The translations under genes were made by a program, and so were the position numbers. The notes beneath the pieces were generated by a model, which did not search any database, had not been told where the DNA came from, and saw only the letters and a list, made by a program, of their open reading frames with translations. Of a DNA stretch of 64,000 bases, positions 19,070 through 29,837 are shown piece by piece. The DNA is from Rhodoferax potami (lineage in GTDB: Bacteria; Pseudomonadota; Gammaproteobacteria; Burkholderiales; Burkholderiaceae_C), in contig NZ_JAVBIJ010000001.1 in assembly GCF_032193765.1 (NCBI RefSeq), positions 2,728,001 through 2,792,000 of the forward strand, read 5' to 3'. Positions within the stretch are counted from its first letter, which is position 1. Each line of letters starts with the position of its first letter.

Positions 19070-19486
19070 ATGTCTACTGTTCCAAGCCCCGCCCATGTTC
19101 AATTGCCCGTCGATCAGGAGCTGGTGCTCAAAGTCATCCCCATGCCGGGGGACTGCAATGCCAACGGCGACATCTTCGGCGGCTGGGTCATGGCCCAGGT
19201 CGATCTCGCCGGCTCCGTGCTACCCGCGCGCTACACCCAGGGGCGCATGGCCACCGTCGCGGTCAATGAATTCATATTCAAGCAGCCGGTGCGCGTGGGC
19301 GACATCTTGAGTTTTTTCAGCAAAGTGAGCCGGATCGGGCGCACCTCAATCACGGTCAAGGTCGAGGTCTATGCCGAGCGTTACCGGTCGCAAGGAAACT
19401 ACACCAAAGTCACCGAGGCGTCACTCACCTATGTCGCCATAGACGACCAGGGACGCCCGCGCCCCATCAATAAAACCGGCAAATAA
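19070..19486 (+). CDS. YciA-like acyl-CoA thioesterase
   Basis: A 138-residue hotdog-fold hydrolase. The start at 19070 gives the family N-terminus and length (E. coli YciA has 132); the frame is open further upstream but runs into the divergent exporter. Family motifs are MPGDCNANGDIFGGWVMAQV (about 25-44), which carries the catalytic Asp, and VAVNEFIFKQPVRVGDILSF. YciA-type enzymes release free acids from short to long acyl-CoAs. An AGGA lies 8 nt before the ATG. Confidence 0.92.
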   Translation: MSTVPSPAHVQLPVDQELVLKVIPMPGDCNANGDIFGGWVMAQVDLAGSVLPARYTQGRMATVAVNEFIFKQPVRVGDILSFFSKVSRIGRTSITVKVEVYAERYRSQGNYTKVTEASLTYVAIDDQGRPRPINKTGK

Positions 19487-19487
19487 C

Positions 19488-19534
19488 GCTACGTTTTTGA
19501 TAGCTACCCGCGCATACAAAGCGGGCGCTACAGG
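19488..19534 (+). repeat. Dispersed repeat, intergenic copy
   Basis: GCTACGTTTTTGATAGCTAC followed by the CCCGC...GCGGG arm and GCTACAGG, starting 2 bp after the thioesterase stop. It aligns with the reverse complement of 51929-51975. The internal inverted repeat can form a hairpin and might act in termination, but no T tract follows. Confidence 0.6.
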
Positions 19535-19672
19535 CACTATTAGCAGATAGCCTGCAGCAGGAAGCCCCGGCGTCAAAAAGGGCTTTCTAAGGGACAACGA
19601 GATCAGTGGGAACCCTATCGGCGATTGAAGAGCACCCCGCTATAACCGAACTGCACTTCCAGAGGAGACAAC

Positions 19673-20569
19673 GTGCAGTTCCTTCAATTGCTGATCAGCG
19701 GCGTAGCACAAGGGTGCATCTACGGCCTGATTGCACTCGGCTTTGTATTGATTTACAAGGCCACCGAAACCGTAAGCTTCGCCCAAGGCGAGCTGATGAT
19801 GTTGGGCGCCTTCGGCGGACTGGTGGGCATGACCATGCTGGGCATGCCTTACTGGATCGCTGTACCCAGCGCGATCCTGGGCATGGCCGTATTCGGCATC
19901 TTCTTGGAGCGCATGGTCATCCGCCCGATCCTGGGGCAACCCGCGTTTTCTATCGTGATGCTCACCATCGGCATCGGCTATGTGGCGCGCGGGCTGATCA
20001 CCATGATCCCCGGTATCGGTACCGACACCAACGCCTTGGCCGTGCCCTACAAAGACGAGATCCTGAAGTTCGGCGGCAATGAAATGGGCATCGGCGCCCT
20101 GGTGCTCAACGTGGAACACCTCGTCATCATCGGTGCGACCGGCGTGTTGTGCGTGCTGTTGTTCGCCCTGTTCCGCTACACCAAGCTGGGCATCGCAATG
20201 CAGGCCGCCTCCCAGAATCAGTTGGCCGCGTATTACATGGGGATCCCGGTGCAACGCCTGAACGGCTTGGCTTGGGGTCTTGCCGCGGCGGTTGCCGCGA
20301 TTGCCGGAATACTGCTCGCCCCCATCACTTTTGTGCACGCCAACATGGGCTTCATTGGCCTGAAGGCGTTCCCTGCCGCCGTGGTGGGCGGGTTCGGTAG
20401 CTTGCCGGGTGCCATCGTCGGTGGGCTTGTCATCGGGCTGGTGGAGTCTTTTGCCGGCTTCTACCTACCCGACGGATTCAAGGACACCGCACCGTATGTG
20501 GTGGTGTTGGTCATGTTGATGGTCAAGCCGAATGGACTGTTCGGCGAAAAACTGCGGAAGAAAGTCTGA
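19673..20569 (+). CDS. Branched-chain-type ABC permease (LivH family), cluster 1
   Basis: A 298-residue inner-membrane permease with about eight helices. The start is GTG, set by GAGGAGA 6 nt upstream. It opens with LLISGVAQGCIYGLIALGFV and carries KATETVSFAQGELMMLGAF, the LivH-family signature. It begins an operon of permease, permease, ATPase, ATPase, acyl-CoA ligase, receptor. The ligase in the operon suggests that the substrate is a carboxylic acid rather than leucine. Confidence 0.92.
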   Translation: MQFLQLLISGVAQGCIYGLIALGFVLIYKATETVSFAQGELMMLGAFGGLVGMTMLGMPYWIAVPSAILGMAVFGIFLERMVIRPILGQPAFSIVMLTIGIGYVARGLITMIPGIGTDTNALAVPYKDEILKFGGNEMGIGALVLNVEHLVIIGATGVLCVLLFALFRYTKLGIAMQAASQNQLAAYYMGIPVQRLNGLAWGLAAAVAAIAGILLAPITFVHANMGFIGLKAFPAAVVGGFGSLPGAIVGGLVIGLVESFAGFYLPDGFKDTAPYVVVLVMLMVKPNGLFGEKLRKKV

Positions 20570-21645
20570 TGCGTTTTATTTTCAAAACCGACTACGCGCA
20601 GGACATCAAGCTTGCCAAACACGGCGGTCACGTTTTTTGGTACAGCACGCTTATCGTCCTGCTATTGGCGGCACCGTGGCTGCTGACCGAATACAGCCTG
20701 GCCCAGCTGAACCTGGTGCTGATTTATGCGATTGCAGGGCTCGGCCTGATGCTGCTGGCGGGCTTTACCGGCCAGTTCTCTCTGGGCCACGCCGCCTTCC
20801 TTGGCGTGGGTGCTTACACACAGGCCTATCTGGTGCAAATGGGAGTGCCCTTTGTGGTGGCCCTTGCCTTGTCCGGCACGCTGTCTGCGGCGATCGGGAT
20901 GGTGGTGGGTATCCCTGCATTGCGGCTCAAAGGCATTTACCTGGGCATGGCGACCTTGTCGTTCGGCTTCATCATCGAAGAGGTGTTTGCGCGCTGGGAA
21001 TCTGTCACCGGGGGTAACGCCGGCAAGTCGGTTGCTGCGATCCGGATGTTCGGCTATGACTTGAGCAGTGGCACCGGCTTCTACTTTGTCTGCCTGGTGC
21101 TCACTGTGCTGTGCACCTTGGGCATTCTGAACCTGCTGCGCTCGCCTACGGGCCGGGCGTTTGTGGCGATTCGCGACTCTGAGATTTCAGCCCAGAGCAT
21201 GGGCATCCATCTCGCGTATTACAAAACCCTGTCGTTCTCGATTTCAGCGGCTTTGGCCGGTATGGCGGGGGCCTTGTATGCGCACAACCTGCGCTTCATT
21301 TCGCCCGACCAATTCAACTTGCTGCAATCGATTGACTTGTTGTTGATGATTGTGATCGGCGGCTTGGGCTCGGTGCACGGGGTGTTTCTGGGGGCTATTT
21401 TCCTCATCATCCTGCCGCAGGGTATTTCGCTGAGCAAAGAGTTCTTGCCGGAAATCATCGGCCAGGCTCCCGGTCTGAAAAGCGTGATTTACGGCAGTGT
21501 CCTGATTGCTTTTGTGCTGTTCGAGCCCATGGGCTTGTACGGCCGCTGGCTCAAGGTGCGCACCTATTTGCAAATGTTCCCGTTCTACCGCAAGGGCATG
21601 TTCAAGCGGCAGAAATCCTTCCAAAAGTCTGATCGCCTCAAATGA
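20569..21645 (+). CDS. Branched-chain-type ABC permease (LivM family), cluster 1
   Basis: A 358-residue permease with about ten helices. The family motif LAGFTGQFSLGHAAFLGVGA is near residue 64-83, and IGGLGSVHGVFLGAIFLIIL near the C-terminus. The C-terminal tail is cytoplasmic and basic (FKRQKSFQKSDRLK). The ATG overlaps the stop of the LivH-type gene by one base (TGATG) and the stop overlaps the next ATG by four bases (ATGA), indicating tight coupling. Confidence 0.92.
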   Translation: MRFIFKTDYAQDIKLAKHGGHVFWYSTLIVLLLAAPWLLTEYSLAQLNLVLIYAIAGLGLMLLAGFTGQFSLGHAAFLGVGAYTQAYLVQMGVPFVVALALSGTLSAAIGMVVGIPALRLKGIYLGMATLSFGFIIEEVFARWESVTGGNAGKSVAAIRMFGYDLSSGTGFYFVCLVLTVLCTLGILNLLRSPTGRAFVAIRDSEISAQSMGIHLAYYKTLSFSISAALAGMAGALYAHNLRFISPDQFNLLQSIDLLLMIVIGGLGSVHGVFLGAIFLIILPQGISLSKEFLPEIIGQAPGLKSVIYGSVLIAFVLFEPMGLYGRWLKVRTYLQMFPFYRKGMFKRQKSFQKSDRLK

Positions 21646-22469
21646 GCACCGACACATTACTCTCCGCCCAGGACCTGAGCGTGCGCTTCGGCGGCGTGCT
21701 GGCGGTCAACAAAGTCAGCTTCGACGTCAAGCAAGGTGAGGTTTTCACCCTGATCGGCCCGAATGGCGCTGGCAAGACCACGGTGTTCAACCTGATCAGT
21801 CGCATTTACACCCCCACGACCGGCAGCATTGCCTACCGCGGGCCGCAGGGCATGCTGCAACTGACCGACCAGGCGCCCCAGGATGTGGCGTCGCTAGGCA
21901 TTGCCCGGACTTTTCAGAACATCGAGCTTTTTGAGCACGCCAGCGTGCTGCACAACCTGCTGATCGGACGTCACACCCACCGCAAAACCAGCCTCTGGCA
22001 GGACTTGCTGTTCACCTCCGCCGTGCGCGAGGCTGAACTGAAAGCGCGGGAGAAGGCCGAAGAAGTCATTGAGTTTCTTGACCTGCAGCACTACCGCGAC
22101 TCGTTGGTCGCCGGCCTGCCTTACGGCGTGCGCAAGGTGGTGGAGATGGCCCGAGCCCTGTGCACCGAGCCCAAACTGCTGTTGCTCGATGAGCCCTCCA
22201 GCGGCTTGAATGTGGAAGAAACCGACGACATGGCCTTCTGGATCCAGGACATCAAAAACGAGTTGGGCATCACAGTGCTCATGGTGGAACACGACATGAG
22301 TCTGGTATCCAAAGTGTCAGACCGGGTTCTGGCCATGAACCAGGGCGAAGTGCTGGCCATGGGCAGTCCACGCGAAGTGCAAACGGACCCTGCGGTCGTG
22401 GAAGCCTATTTGGGCTCGATCGACGATGTGTCGTCCTTGCGCCGCCAACCCGCGCGGGAGGTTGCATGA
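21642..22469 (+). CDS. Branched-chain-type ABC ATPase (LivG family), cluster 1
   Basis: A 275-residue ATPase with Walker A GPNGAGKTT (about 38-46), Walker B LLLLDEPSSGLN and H-loop VEHDM. The ABC signature is the LivG-type LPYGVRK instead of LSGGQ, as usual in this subfamily. A segment of about 13 extra residues follows the P-loop region (GSIAYRGPQGMLQLTDQAP). It pairs with the LivF-type ATPase encoded next, overlapping it by four bases. Confidence 0.93.
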   Translation: MSTDTLLSAQDLSVRFGGVLAVNKVSFDVKQGEVFTLIGPNGAGKTTVFNLISRIYTPTTGSIAYRGPQGMLQLTDQAPQDVASLGIARTFQNIELFEHASVLHNLLIGRHTHRKTSLWQDLLFTSAVREAELKAREKAEEVIEFLDLQHYRDSLVAGLPYGVRKVVEMARALCTEPKLLLLDEPSSGLNVEETDDMAFWIQDIKNELGITVLMVEHDMSLVSKVSDRVLAMNQGEVLAMGSPREVQTDPAVVEAYLGSIDDVSSLRRQPAREVA

Positions 22470-23263
22470 GCACCCTGCCCCCACCTATCAGCGACCAGCC
22501 GGTGCTCAAGCTCTCGAACGTTGAGAGTGCCTATGGGCCGATCAAAGCCATCCGTGGTGTGAGCTTGCAGGTGCGTCGCGGCGAAATAGCCACGGTGCTC
22601 GGCTCCAACGGCGCGGGCAAAACGACGATTCTGAAAACCATCTCGGGGATCATTGATCCGCGCAAAGGCTCGGTCGAATTCAAGGGCCAGGACATCACGG
22701 CGCGCGATCCGGCGCACATCGTGCAAGAGGGCTTGAGCCACGTGCCTGAAGGGCGTGAGGTTTTCCCCCTGCTCAGCGTGCATGACAACCTGCTCATGGG
22801 GGCCTTTACCCGCTCGGACCGCGACGGCGTGGCCAAAGATATCGCCACGGTGTATGGCTATTTCCCGATTCTGAAAGAGCGCGCCACCCAGGATGCGGGC
22901 TTGCTCTCAGGCGGACAGCAGCAGATGCTGGCTATCAGCCGCGCGCTCATGGCCGACCCCGACCTCATTCTCCTGGACGAGCCCAGCTTGGGTCTGAGCC
23001 CGAAACTCACCAAGGAGATTTTCGAGATCGTGGTGCGCATCAACCGCGAGCGTGGCACCACCATCCTGCTGGTGGAGCAAAACGCCAACATGGCGCTCAA
23101 CGCCTCGGACTACGGCTACGTGCTGGAAAACGGCCGCATCGTCATGGAAGACACCTGCGCCAACCTGCGCGAAAAAGACGACATCAAAGAGTTTTACCTT
23201 GGCATGAAGGAGGACGGTGTGCGCGGGGAACGTCGTTGGAAAAAGAAGAAAACCTGGAGATAG
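22466..23263 (+). CDS. Branched-chain-type ABC ATPase (LivF family), cluster 1
   Basis: A 265-residue ATPase with Walker A GSNGAGKTT, canonical signature LSGGQQQMLAISRAL, Walker B LILLDEPSLGLS and H-loop VEQNA. The C-terminus ends in a basic tail (RRWKKKKTWR), a feature also seen in the cluster 2 homologue (SYKRRKRWLA). It starts within the LivG stop (ATGA) and ends 4 bp before the ligase ATG. Confidence 0.93.
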   Translation: MSTLPPPISDQPVLKLSNVESAYGPIKAIRGVSLQVRRGEIATVLGSNGAGKTTILKTISGIIDPRKGSVEFKGQDITARDPAHIVQEGLSHVPEGREVFPLLSVHDNLLMGAFTRSDRDGVAKDIATVYGYFPILKERATQDAGLLSGGQQQMLAISRALMADPDLILLDEPSLGLSPKLTKEIFEIVVRINRERGTTILLVEQNANMALNASDYGYVLENGRIVMEDTCANLREKDDIKEFYLGMKEDGVRGERRWKKKKTWR

Positions 23264-23267
23264 CAGC

Positions 23268-25124
<1,857 letters not shown>

Positions 25125-25173
25125 CAGCTGTGCTGCACCCCTTTGCAAAGAGAACCAACGAGGAGACACAACC

Positions 25174-26352
25174 ATGAAACTGCGTACCGCCATCGCACTG
25201 GGCACCCTGGCCCTGACCGCGACTTTTGCCAGCGCCCAACAACAAGGCGTGAGTAAAGACGAAATCCTGCTGGGCTCCATCCAGGACCTCTCCGGTCCGT
25301 TGGCTGGCTTCGGCAAACAATCCCGCGCCGGCATGCTGCTGGCCGTGGATGAAATCAATGAGCAAGGTGGCATCAACGGCCGCAAGCTCAAACTGCTGGT
25401 GGAAGATTCCGGCTACGACCCCAAGAAGGCCGTACTCGCAGCCCAGAAGCTGGTCAACCAGGACAAGATTTTCATGATGGTCGGCCACATCGGCACCGCC
25501 CAGAACATGGCGGCCATGCCAGTGCAGTTTGAGAAGAACGTGATCAACTTCTTCCCGATCACCGCCGCCCGCGAGATGTATGAGCCCTTCCACAAGCTCA
25601 AGTACTCGTTTGCCGCACCCTACTACGACCAGATGCGACTGGCCGTGCCCAAGCTGGTGAAAGAAAAAGGCGCCAAGAAGGTCTGTACCCTGTACCAGGA
25701 TGACGACTTCGGACTCGAAGTGCTCAAGGGTGGTGAAGACGGCCTGAAGACCATCGGCATGGAATTCGCCGAAAAGACCTCCTACAAGCGCGGAGCGACT
25801 GACTTCTCATCCCAAGTCTCGAAAATGCAGGCCGGCGGCTGCGACTTTGTGGTGCTGGGCACCATCATCCGCGAGACCATCGGCGCCATCGGCACTGCTC
25901 GCAAGCTGGGCTACAACCCCACCTTCATTGGCTCAAGTGCTGCCTACACCGACCTGATCCACAAGATCGGCGGTAAAGCCATGGACGGCCTCTACGCCGC
26001 CATGACCGTGCAGAACCCCTACACCGATGAGCAAACCCCCGGCATCCGCTTCTGGGCCAACAAGTACAAAACCAAGTTCAATGAAGACCCCACCGTCTTC
26101 TCGGTCTACGGCTACATGATCGTCAACACCTTTGCCTCTGCGGCTAACAAGGCCGGCAAGAATCTGACGACGGATTCCTACATCAAGGTCATGGACAGCA
26201 TGACCATTCCGGCTGACATGTTCGGCGCCCCCGTGCAGACTTTCACCGCCACCAAACGCCTGGGTAGCAACGCTTCGCGTCTCTCCCAGATCACCGATGG
26301 CAAATGGAAAGTCGTGTCTGAGTATGTGAGTGACGCGCCAGCCAAAAAGTAA
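25174..26352 (+). CDS. Branched-chain-type ABC receptor (LivK family), cluster 1
   Basis: A 392-residue periplasmic binding protein with a signal peptide (about 1-22, ATFASAQQ). The mature start GVSKDEILLGSIQDLSGPLA and DEINEQGGINGRKLKLLVED are typical of periplasmic-binding-protein type I receptors (family 6). GAGGAGACACAACC precedes the ATG. It is the last gene of the operon and is followed by a strong terminator. Confidence 0.92.
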   Translation: MKLRTAIALGTLALTATFASAQQQGVSKDEILLGSIQDLSGPLAGFGKQSRAGMLLAVDEINEQGGINGRKLKLLVEDSGYDPKKAVLAAQKLVNQDKIFMMVGHIGTAQNMAAMPVQFEKNVINFFPITAAREMYEPFHKLKYSFAAPYYDQMRLAVPKLVKEKGAKKVCTLYQDDDFGLEVLKGGEDGLKTIGMEFAEKTSYKRGATDFSSQVSKMQAGGCDFVVLGTIIRETIGAIGTARKLGYNPTFIGSSAAYTDLIHKIGGKAMDGLYAAMTVQNPYTDEQTPGIRFWANKYKTKFNEDPTVFSVYGYMIVNTFASAANKAGKNLTTDSYIKVMDSMTIPADMFGAPVQTFTATKRLGSNASRLSQITDGKWKVVSEYVSDAPAKK

Positions 26353-26370
26353 ACTGCCGCAAGTGACACA

Positions 26371-26397
26371 AAGGCCACCCACGGGTGGCCTTTTTTT
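26371..26397 (+). terminator. Rho-independent terminator of transporter cluster 1
   Basis: AAGGCCACC / GGTGGCCTT stem (9 bp, 4-nt loop CACG) runs into a T7 tract, about 18 bp after the receptor stop codon. Confidence 0.93.
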
Positions 26398-26515
26398 ATG
26401 GGGCCACCCGCGGGTGAGCCCCCTATCCCAAACCCATGGTGGAGGGTTAATATGGTCAGGCGGTATTTCTTGTGGAGTCCATAACGCCTTCGGGCAAGGT
26501 TTGAGTGCTTCCACC

Positions 26516-27274
26516 ATGGATCGACGACACCTGCTGTCCACTTTAACCACCCTGCCCCTCGGGATCGCCTCGGCCTCCGTGGCAGCGCCTCCTTGGCTGC
26601 TTGACGTGATTGATGTGATTCCTTACGGCTTCGTTCAGCCCAATGGATCCATCACCGGTGTCATGGCTGACTTTGCGCAGGCGCTCTCGAAAGCCTGCGG
26701 ACATCCCATAGAAACGCGGCTGGTGCCGATTGCCCGTGCGTTGCAAAACATCAATCGCGGGTCGTCCGACCTCACCATCTTGCTACCGGTCCCGGGTTTT
26801 GATTCCGAGGTCCAATCTATTGCGCGATTGACCCAATTGGAAGTCGAAGTGCTACCGCGCAAAGGTCTGGTCCTGGACAGCAGGGCTTCGCTACGGGGCT
26901 TGCGCATTGCCAGCTTGAGCGGTGGCGCAGGCTACGGAATGATTGCCGATTTGGAAGGCGTCTTGCATCAACGCACCAACTCGCTCTCGTCCATGTTGCA
27001 GTTGCTTCGCAGCGGTCGGGTGGATGCGGTTGCGAGCGTGCGTCACTCTTTGCGTCAGGGGCTCCTCGAGGAGGGCATGCGCTCCGCCGACTTGGGAGCG
27101 GCGTTTGTGTTGGGGCGGCTGGACCTCAACCTATGGGCCACCGCCGGATTTGCGCAAGCAGACCGCACACGTCTTGCCGAAGCAGCCAGCAAAATCACCC
27201 GGAGTGGGCAGGCGGCCAAGATCGTGGCGCAATACGCCAACAACGCCGGAGCAGCCTGTCAGGAGACGATGTAA
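26516..27274 (+). CDS. Family 3 periplasmic solute-binding protein
   Basis: A 252-residue protein with a signal peptide that begins MDRRHLLSTL (twin-arginine-like) and ends near SASVAAPP. The body resembles small amino-acid-type receptors (IPYGFVQPNGSITGVMADFA). The chosen ATG lacks a clear ribosome site. No transporter genes adjoin it; stand-alone proteins of this type are frequent in Burkholderiales and their roles are mostly unknown. The 3' end overlaps the convergent PaaI-type thioesterase by 16 bp. Confidence 0.8.
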   Translation: MDRRHLLSTLTTLPLGIASASVAAPPWLLDVIDVIPYGFVQPNGSITGVMADFAQALSKACGHPIETRLVPIARALQNINRGSSDLTILLPVPGFDSEVQSIARLTQLEVEVLPRKGLVLDSRASLRGLRIASLSGGAGYGMIADLEGVLHQRTNSLSSMLQLLRSGRVDAVASVRHSLRQGLLEEGMRSADLGAAFVLGRLDLNLWATAGFAQADRTRLAEAASKITRSGQAAKIVAQYANNAGAACQETM

Positions 27275-27756
27275 GCCGCAGACCCCGTGGACAGCAGCTT
27301 GCCATCCGCGCCCAGAAACTCCATGCGGGTAGACGCCACGCGTGAGCCCAGGCGCATTACCTCGGCGTGCAGCTCGAACTGCTCGCCGATGCCGGGGCGC
27401 AGGTAGTCAATTCGCAAATCGATGGTGCCCAGTTTGGCAAAGCGGTGCAGGCGCTGCGAAGGCGCTTCGTCCATGTGGCGGGCGCCTATGGCGGCCATCA
27501 CCGCCAAACCGCCCATGGCATCCAGCCCTGCGCTGATCACGCCGCCGTGTATGCGGTTGTAGGCATAGTGACCGACCAATTCGGGGCGCATGGAAATGCG
27601 GGCCTTCACTTTGTCGGGGGTGATGGAGGTGATCTTCAAGCCCAACATCTGGTTGAAGACGATGCTCACTTCAAAGATGCGGGTAAGCCCTTCAATGAAC
27701 TCCGGCTCAAAAACGATGGGCGTTGCGCCTGGCTCTGCATGGGGGGTTTTAGGCAT
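27259..27756 (-). CDS. PaaI-family hotdog thioesterase
   Basis: A 165-residue hotdog-fold protein. The PaaI-type active-site region YNRIHGGVISAGLDAMGGLA (about 86-105) is clear, with the catalytic Asp in GLDAMGG. Such enzymes hydrolyse acyl- or aryl-CoA esters and prevent CoA sequestration. It lies 9 bp after the acyl-CoA dehydrogenase gene as last gene of the TetR-SDR-dehydrogenase operon. Confidence 0.88.
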   Translation of the reverse strand: MPKTPHAEPGATPIVFEPEFIEGLTRIFEVSIVFNQMLGLKITSITPDKVKARISMRPELVGHYAYNRIHGGVISAGLDAMGGLAVMAAIGARHMDEAPSQRLHRFAKLGTIDLRIDYLRPGIGEQFELHAEVMRLGSRVASTRMEFLGADGKLLSTGSAAYIVS

Positions 27757-27765
27757 GCCGCATTC

Positions 27766-28956
27766 TCACAGGCCGAGCTGACGGCTTGCCAACTCTTTCA
27801 TGATTTCCTCAGCGCCGCCGCCGATCATCATCACCTTCACTTCACGGTAAATGCGCTCGCAGGCCGTGCCCCGCATGTAGCCCATGCCACCCAAAATCTG
27901 CACGCCCTGGTCGGCGCAGAACTGCATGGTCTGCGTCGCATGGTTTTTGAGCAGGCACACCTGTGCCACCCACTCTGCACCCTTGGCAGACTTGTCGCCG
28001 CGGTCTCCTGCGTCCGCCCGGGCGGCCACCGCATGCAGCCAGGCGCGGGTGGACTCGATGCGCATCTTCATGTCCATGAACTTGTGGCGGATCACCTGGT
28101 GATCAATCAGCGCGGTGCCAAACGTTTTGCGCTGCTGCGCCCAGCTCAGAGCTTCGTCGTAGCAACACTCGGCAAAGCCCAGCGCCATGGCCGCCATGGA
28201 CAAGCGCTCGCCATTGAAGTTGGTCAGGATGATTTTGAAACCCGCACCTTCTTCGCCCACGAGGTTGGTGGCCGGCACCCGCACGCCGTCAAAACGCAGC
28301 TGCGCGGTGTCCGAGCAATGCCAGCCCATCTTCTGGAGAGGGCTGCGCGACAGGCCGGGCGCATCGCCGGGCACCATGAGCATGGAGATGCCACCTGCTC
28401 CCTTGTTTTTCAGGTCCGTGCGCACCGCCACCGTGATCCAGTCGGCGCGCATGCCGGAGGTGATGAAGGTTTTTTCACCATCCACCACGTACTCGTTGCC
28501 CTCCAGGCGGGCCGTGGTTTTGAGTGCCGATACATCGGTGCCACCACCGGGCTCGGTAATCGCCAGTGCGGCAATCTTGCGGCCGGCCAGCACATCGGGC
28601 ACCACTTGCTGCTGCAAGGCCGCAGAGCCATGGCGCAGCACCGGCGGCAGGCCAATGTTGAGGCTGAAGAGGCTGGCCATCAGGCCGCCACTGCCCCCGC
28701 TGCGGGAGAGCGCAATCGTGAGTGCGTTGCGCAGTGCCCAGGGTGCCGGTGTGCCGCCAAATCGCTCCGGGTAACCCAGCCCCAGCCACCCCAGATCGGC
28801 AGCGCGCTGGTACAGGCTGCGGGGGAACTCGCCCGCCTCTTCCCAGTCCGCCAGATGCGGGGCCACCTCGGTCTGGATGAAGCGGCGCGCCGCATCCTCC
28901 ACGGCAGCCACATCCTCCGGGCCGAACTCCTGTGCCAACTCAGGGAGCGCGCTCAT
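27766..28956 (-). CDS. Acyl-CoA dehydrogenase
   Basis: A 396-residue FAD enzyme that makes the alpha,beta double bond in acyl-CoA. N-terminal helical domain, then ALAITEPGGGTDVSALKTTA (about 140-159) and VDGEKTFITSGMRADW of the beta domain, and the C-terminal FAD/dimer domain QILGGMGYMRGTACERIYRE. The catalytic base position falls in ERIYREVKVM. Its start overlaps the stop of the SDR gene by four bases (ATGA). Confidence 0.93.
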   Translation of the reverse strand: MSALPELAQEFGPEDVAAVEDAARRFIQTEVAPHLADWEEAGEFPRSLYQRAADLGWLGLGYPERFGGTPAPWALRNALTIALSRSGGSGGLMASLFSLNIGLPPVLRHGSAALQQQVVPDVLAGRKIAALAITEPGGGTDVSALKTTARLEGNEYVVDGEKTFITSGMRADWITVAVRTDLKNKGAGGISMLMVPGDAPGLSRSPLQKMGWHCSDTAQLRFDGVRVPATNLVGEEGAGFKIILTNFNGERLSMAAMALGFAECCYDEALSWAQQRKTFGTALIDHQVIRHKFMDMKMRIESTRAWLHAVAARADAGDRGDKSAKGAEWVAQVCLLKNHATQTMQFCADQGVQILGGMGYMRGTACERIYREVKVMMIGGGAEEIMKELASRQLGL

Positions 28957-29837
28957 GACTGAAACACCTTGGGCGTGCTGGCACGGTGAAAACCGTTGAA
29001 AGGCTTGATGGCATCGCGGGCTTGCGCCTTTTCGTCCGCCACGCGCATGGGCCAGCCCATGCGCACTTGGGGCCGTGCACCGTCGATGCGCAGCGTGGTG
29101 CCGCTGATGAACGCCGCTGCAGGGCTCAGCAAAAATACAATGCCGGCGGAGGTTTCAGCCTCGGTGCCAAAGCGGCCCAAGGGCACGGTCTTGGCCATTT
29201 CGCGCAGCATGGGGCCCATTTCAGGCGGATAGTGGTCCATGCCGCTGGAGGCGATGTAGCCCGGCGCGACGGCATTCACCCGCACCCCACGGCCTGCCCA
29301 CTCGGTGGCTGCAGTCTCGGTAAAGCTCACCATGCCGGCGCGCGCGGCACCACTGTGCCCCATGCCGGGCATGGAGCCCCACATGTCGGCCACGATGTTG
29401 ACGATGGCGCCGCCATGCTTGCTCATGCTTTGGCTGAAGCACTCGCGTGCCATCAAAAAGCCGCCGGTCAGGTTGGTGTTGATGACCGCCTCCCAGCCCT
29501 TGGCACTGATGGCTTCCAGCGGCGTCATGTACTGGCCGCCGGCGTTGTTCACCAGGCCGTCAATGCGGCCGTGCTGGGCCACGATGGCGGCCACGCAGGC
29601 CTTCACGGCGTCTTCATTGCGGATGTCGCACAGATGCTGGCTGACTTTGCCGCCGTCTTCGGTGATTTCGGCCGTAGCTTTCTCCAGCTTCTCGGGCTTG
29701 CGGCCTATGAGCGCCACGGTGGCGCCCAAGGCCGCCAGCTCATGGGCCGTGCAGCGGCCAATGCCGGAGCCGCCACCGGTAATCACCACCACTTTGCCGG
29801 CAAACAAGCCGGGCGCGAAGACAGAACCGTAATACAT
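28953..29837 (-). CDS. Short-chain dehydrogenase/reductase
   Basis: A 294-residue SDR. The start is the ATG at 29837, overlapping the TetR stop by one base (TGATG), with GGAGGTG upstream; a longer open frame to 30017 is antiparallel-type read-through inside the regulator. Motifs: TGGGSGIG (cofactor binding, about 19-26) and NNAGGQY. The usual catalytic Tyr-x-x-x-Lys is not obvious; the matching region reads GHSGAARAGMVSFTE, so Tyr and Lys appear replaced, as in 2,4-dienoyl-CoA-reductase-like SDRs. A role in unsaturated or branched acyl-CoA breakdown fits the operon. Confidence 0.88.
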   Translation of the reverse strand: MYYGSVFAPGLFAGKVVVITGGGSGIGRCTAHELAALGATVALIGRKPEKLEKATAEITEDGGKVSQHLCDIRNEDAVKACVAAIVAQHGRIDGLVNNAGGQYMTPLEAISAKGWEAVINTNLTGGFLMARECFSQSMSKHGGAIVNIVADMWGSMPGMGHSGAARAGMVSFTETAATEWAGRGVRVNAVAPGYIASSGMDHYPPEMGPMLREMAKTVPLGRFGTEAETSAGIVFLLSPAAAFISGTTLRIDGARPQVRMGWPMRVADEKAQARDAIKPFNGFHRASTPKVFQS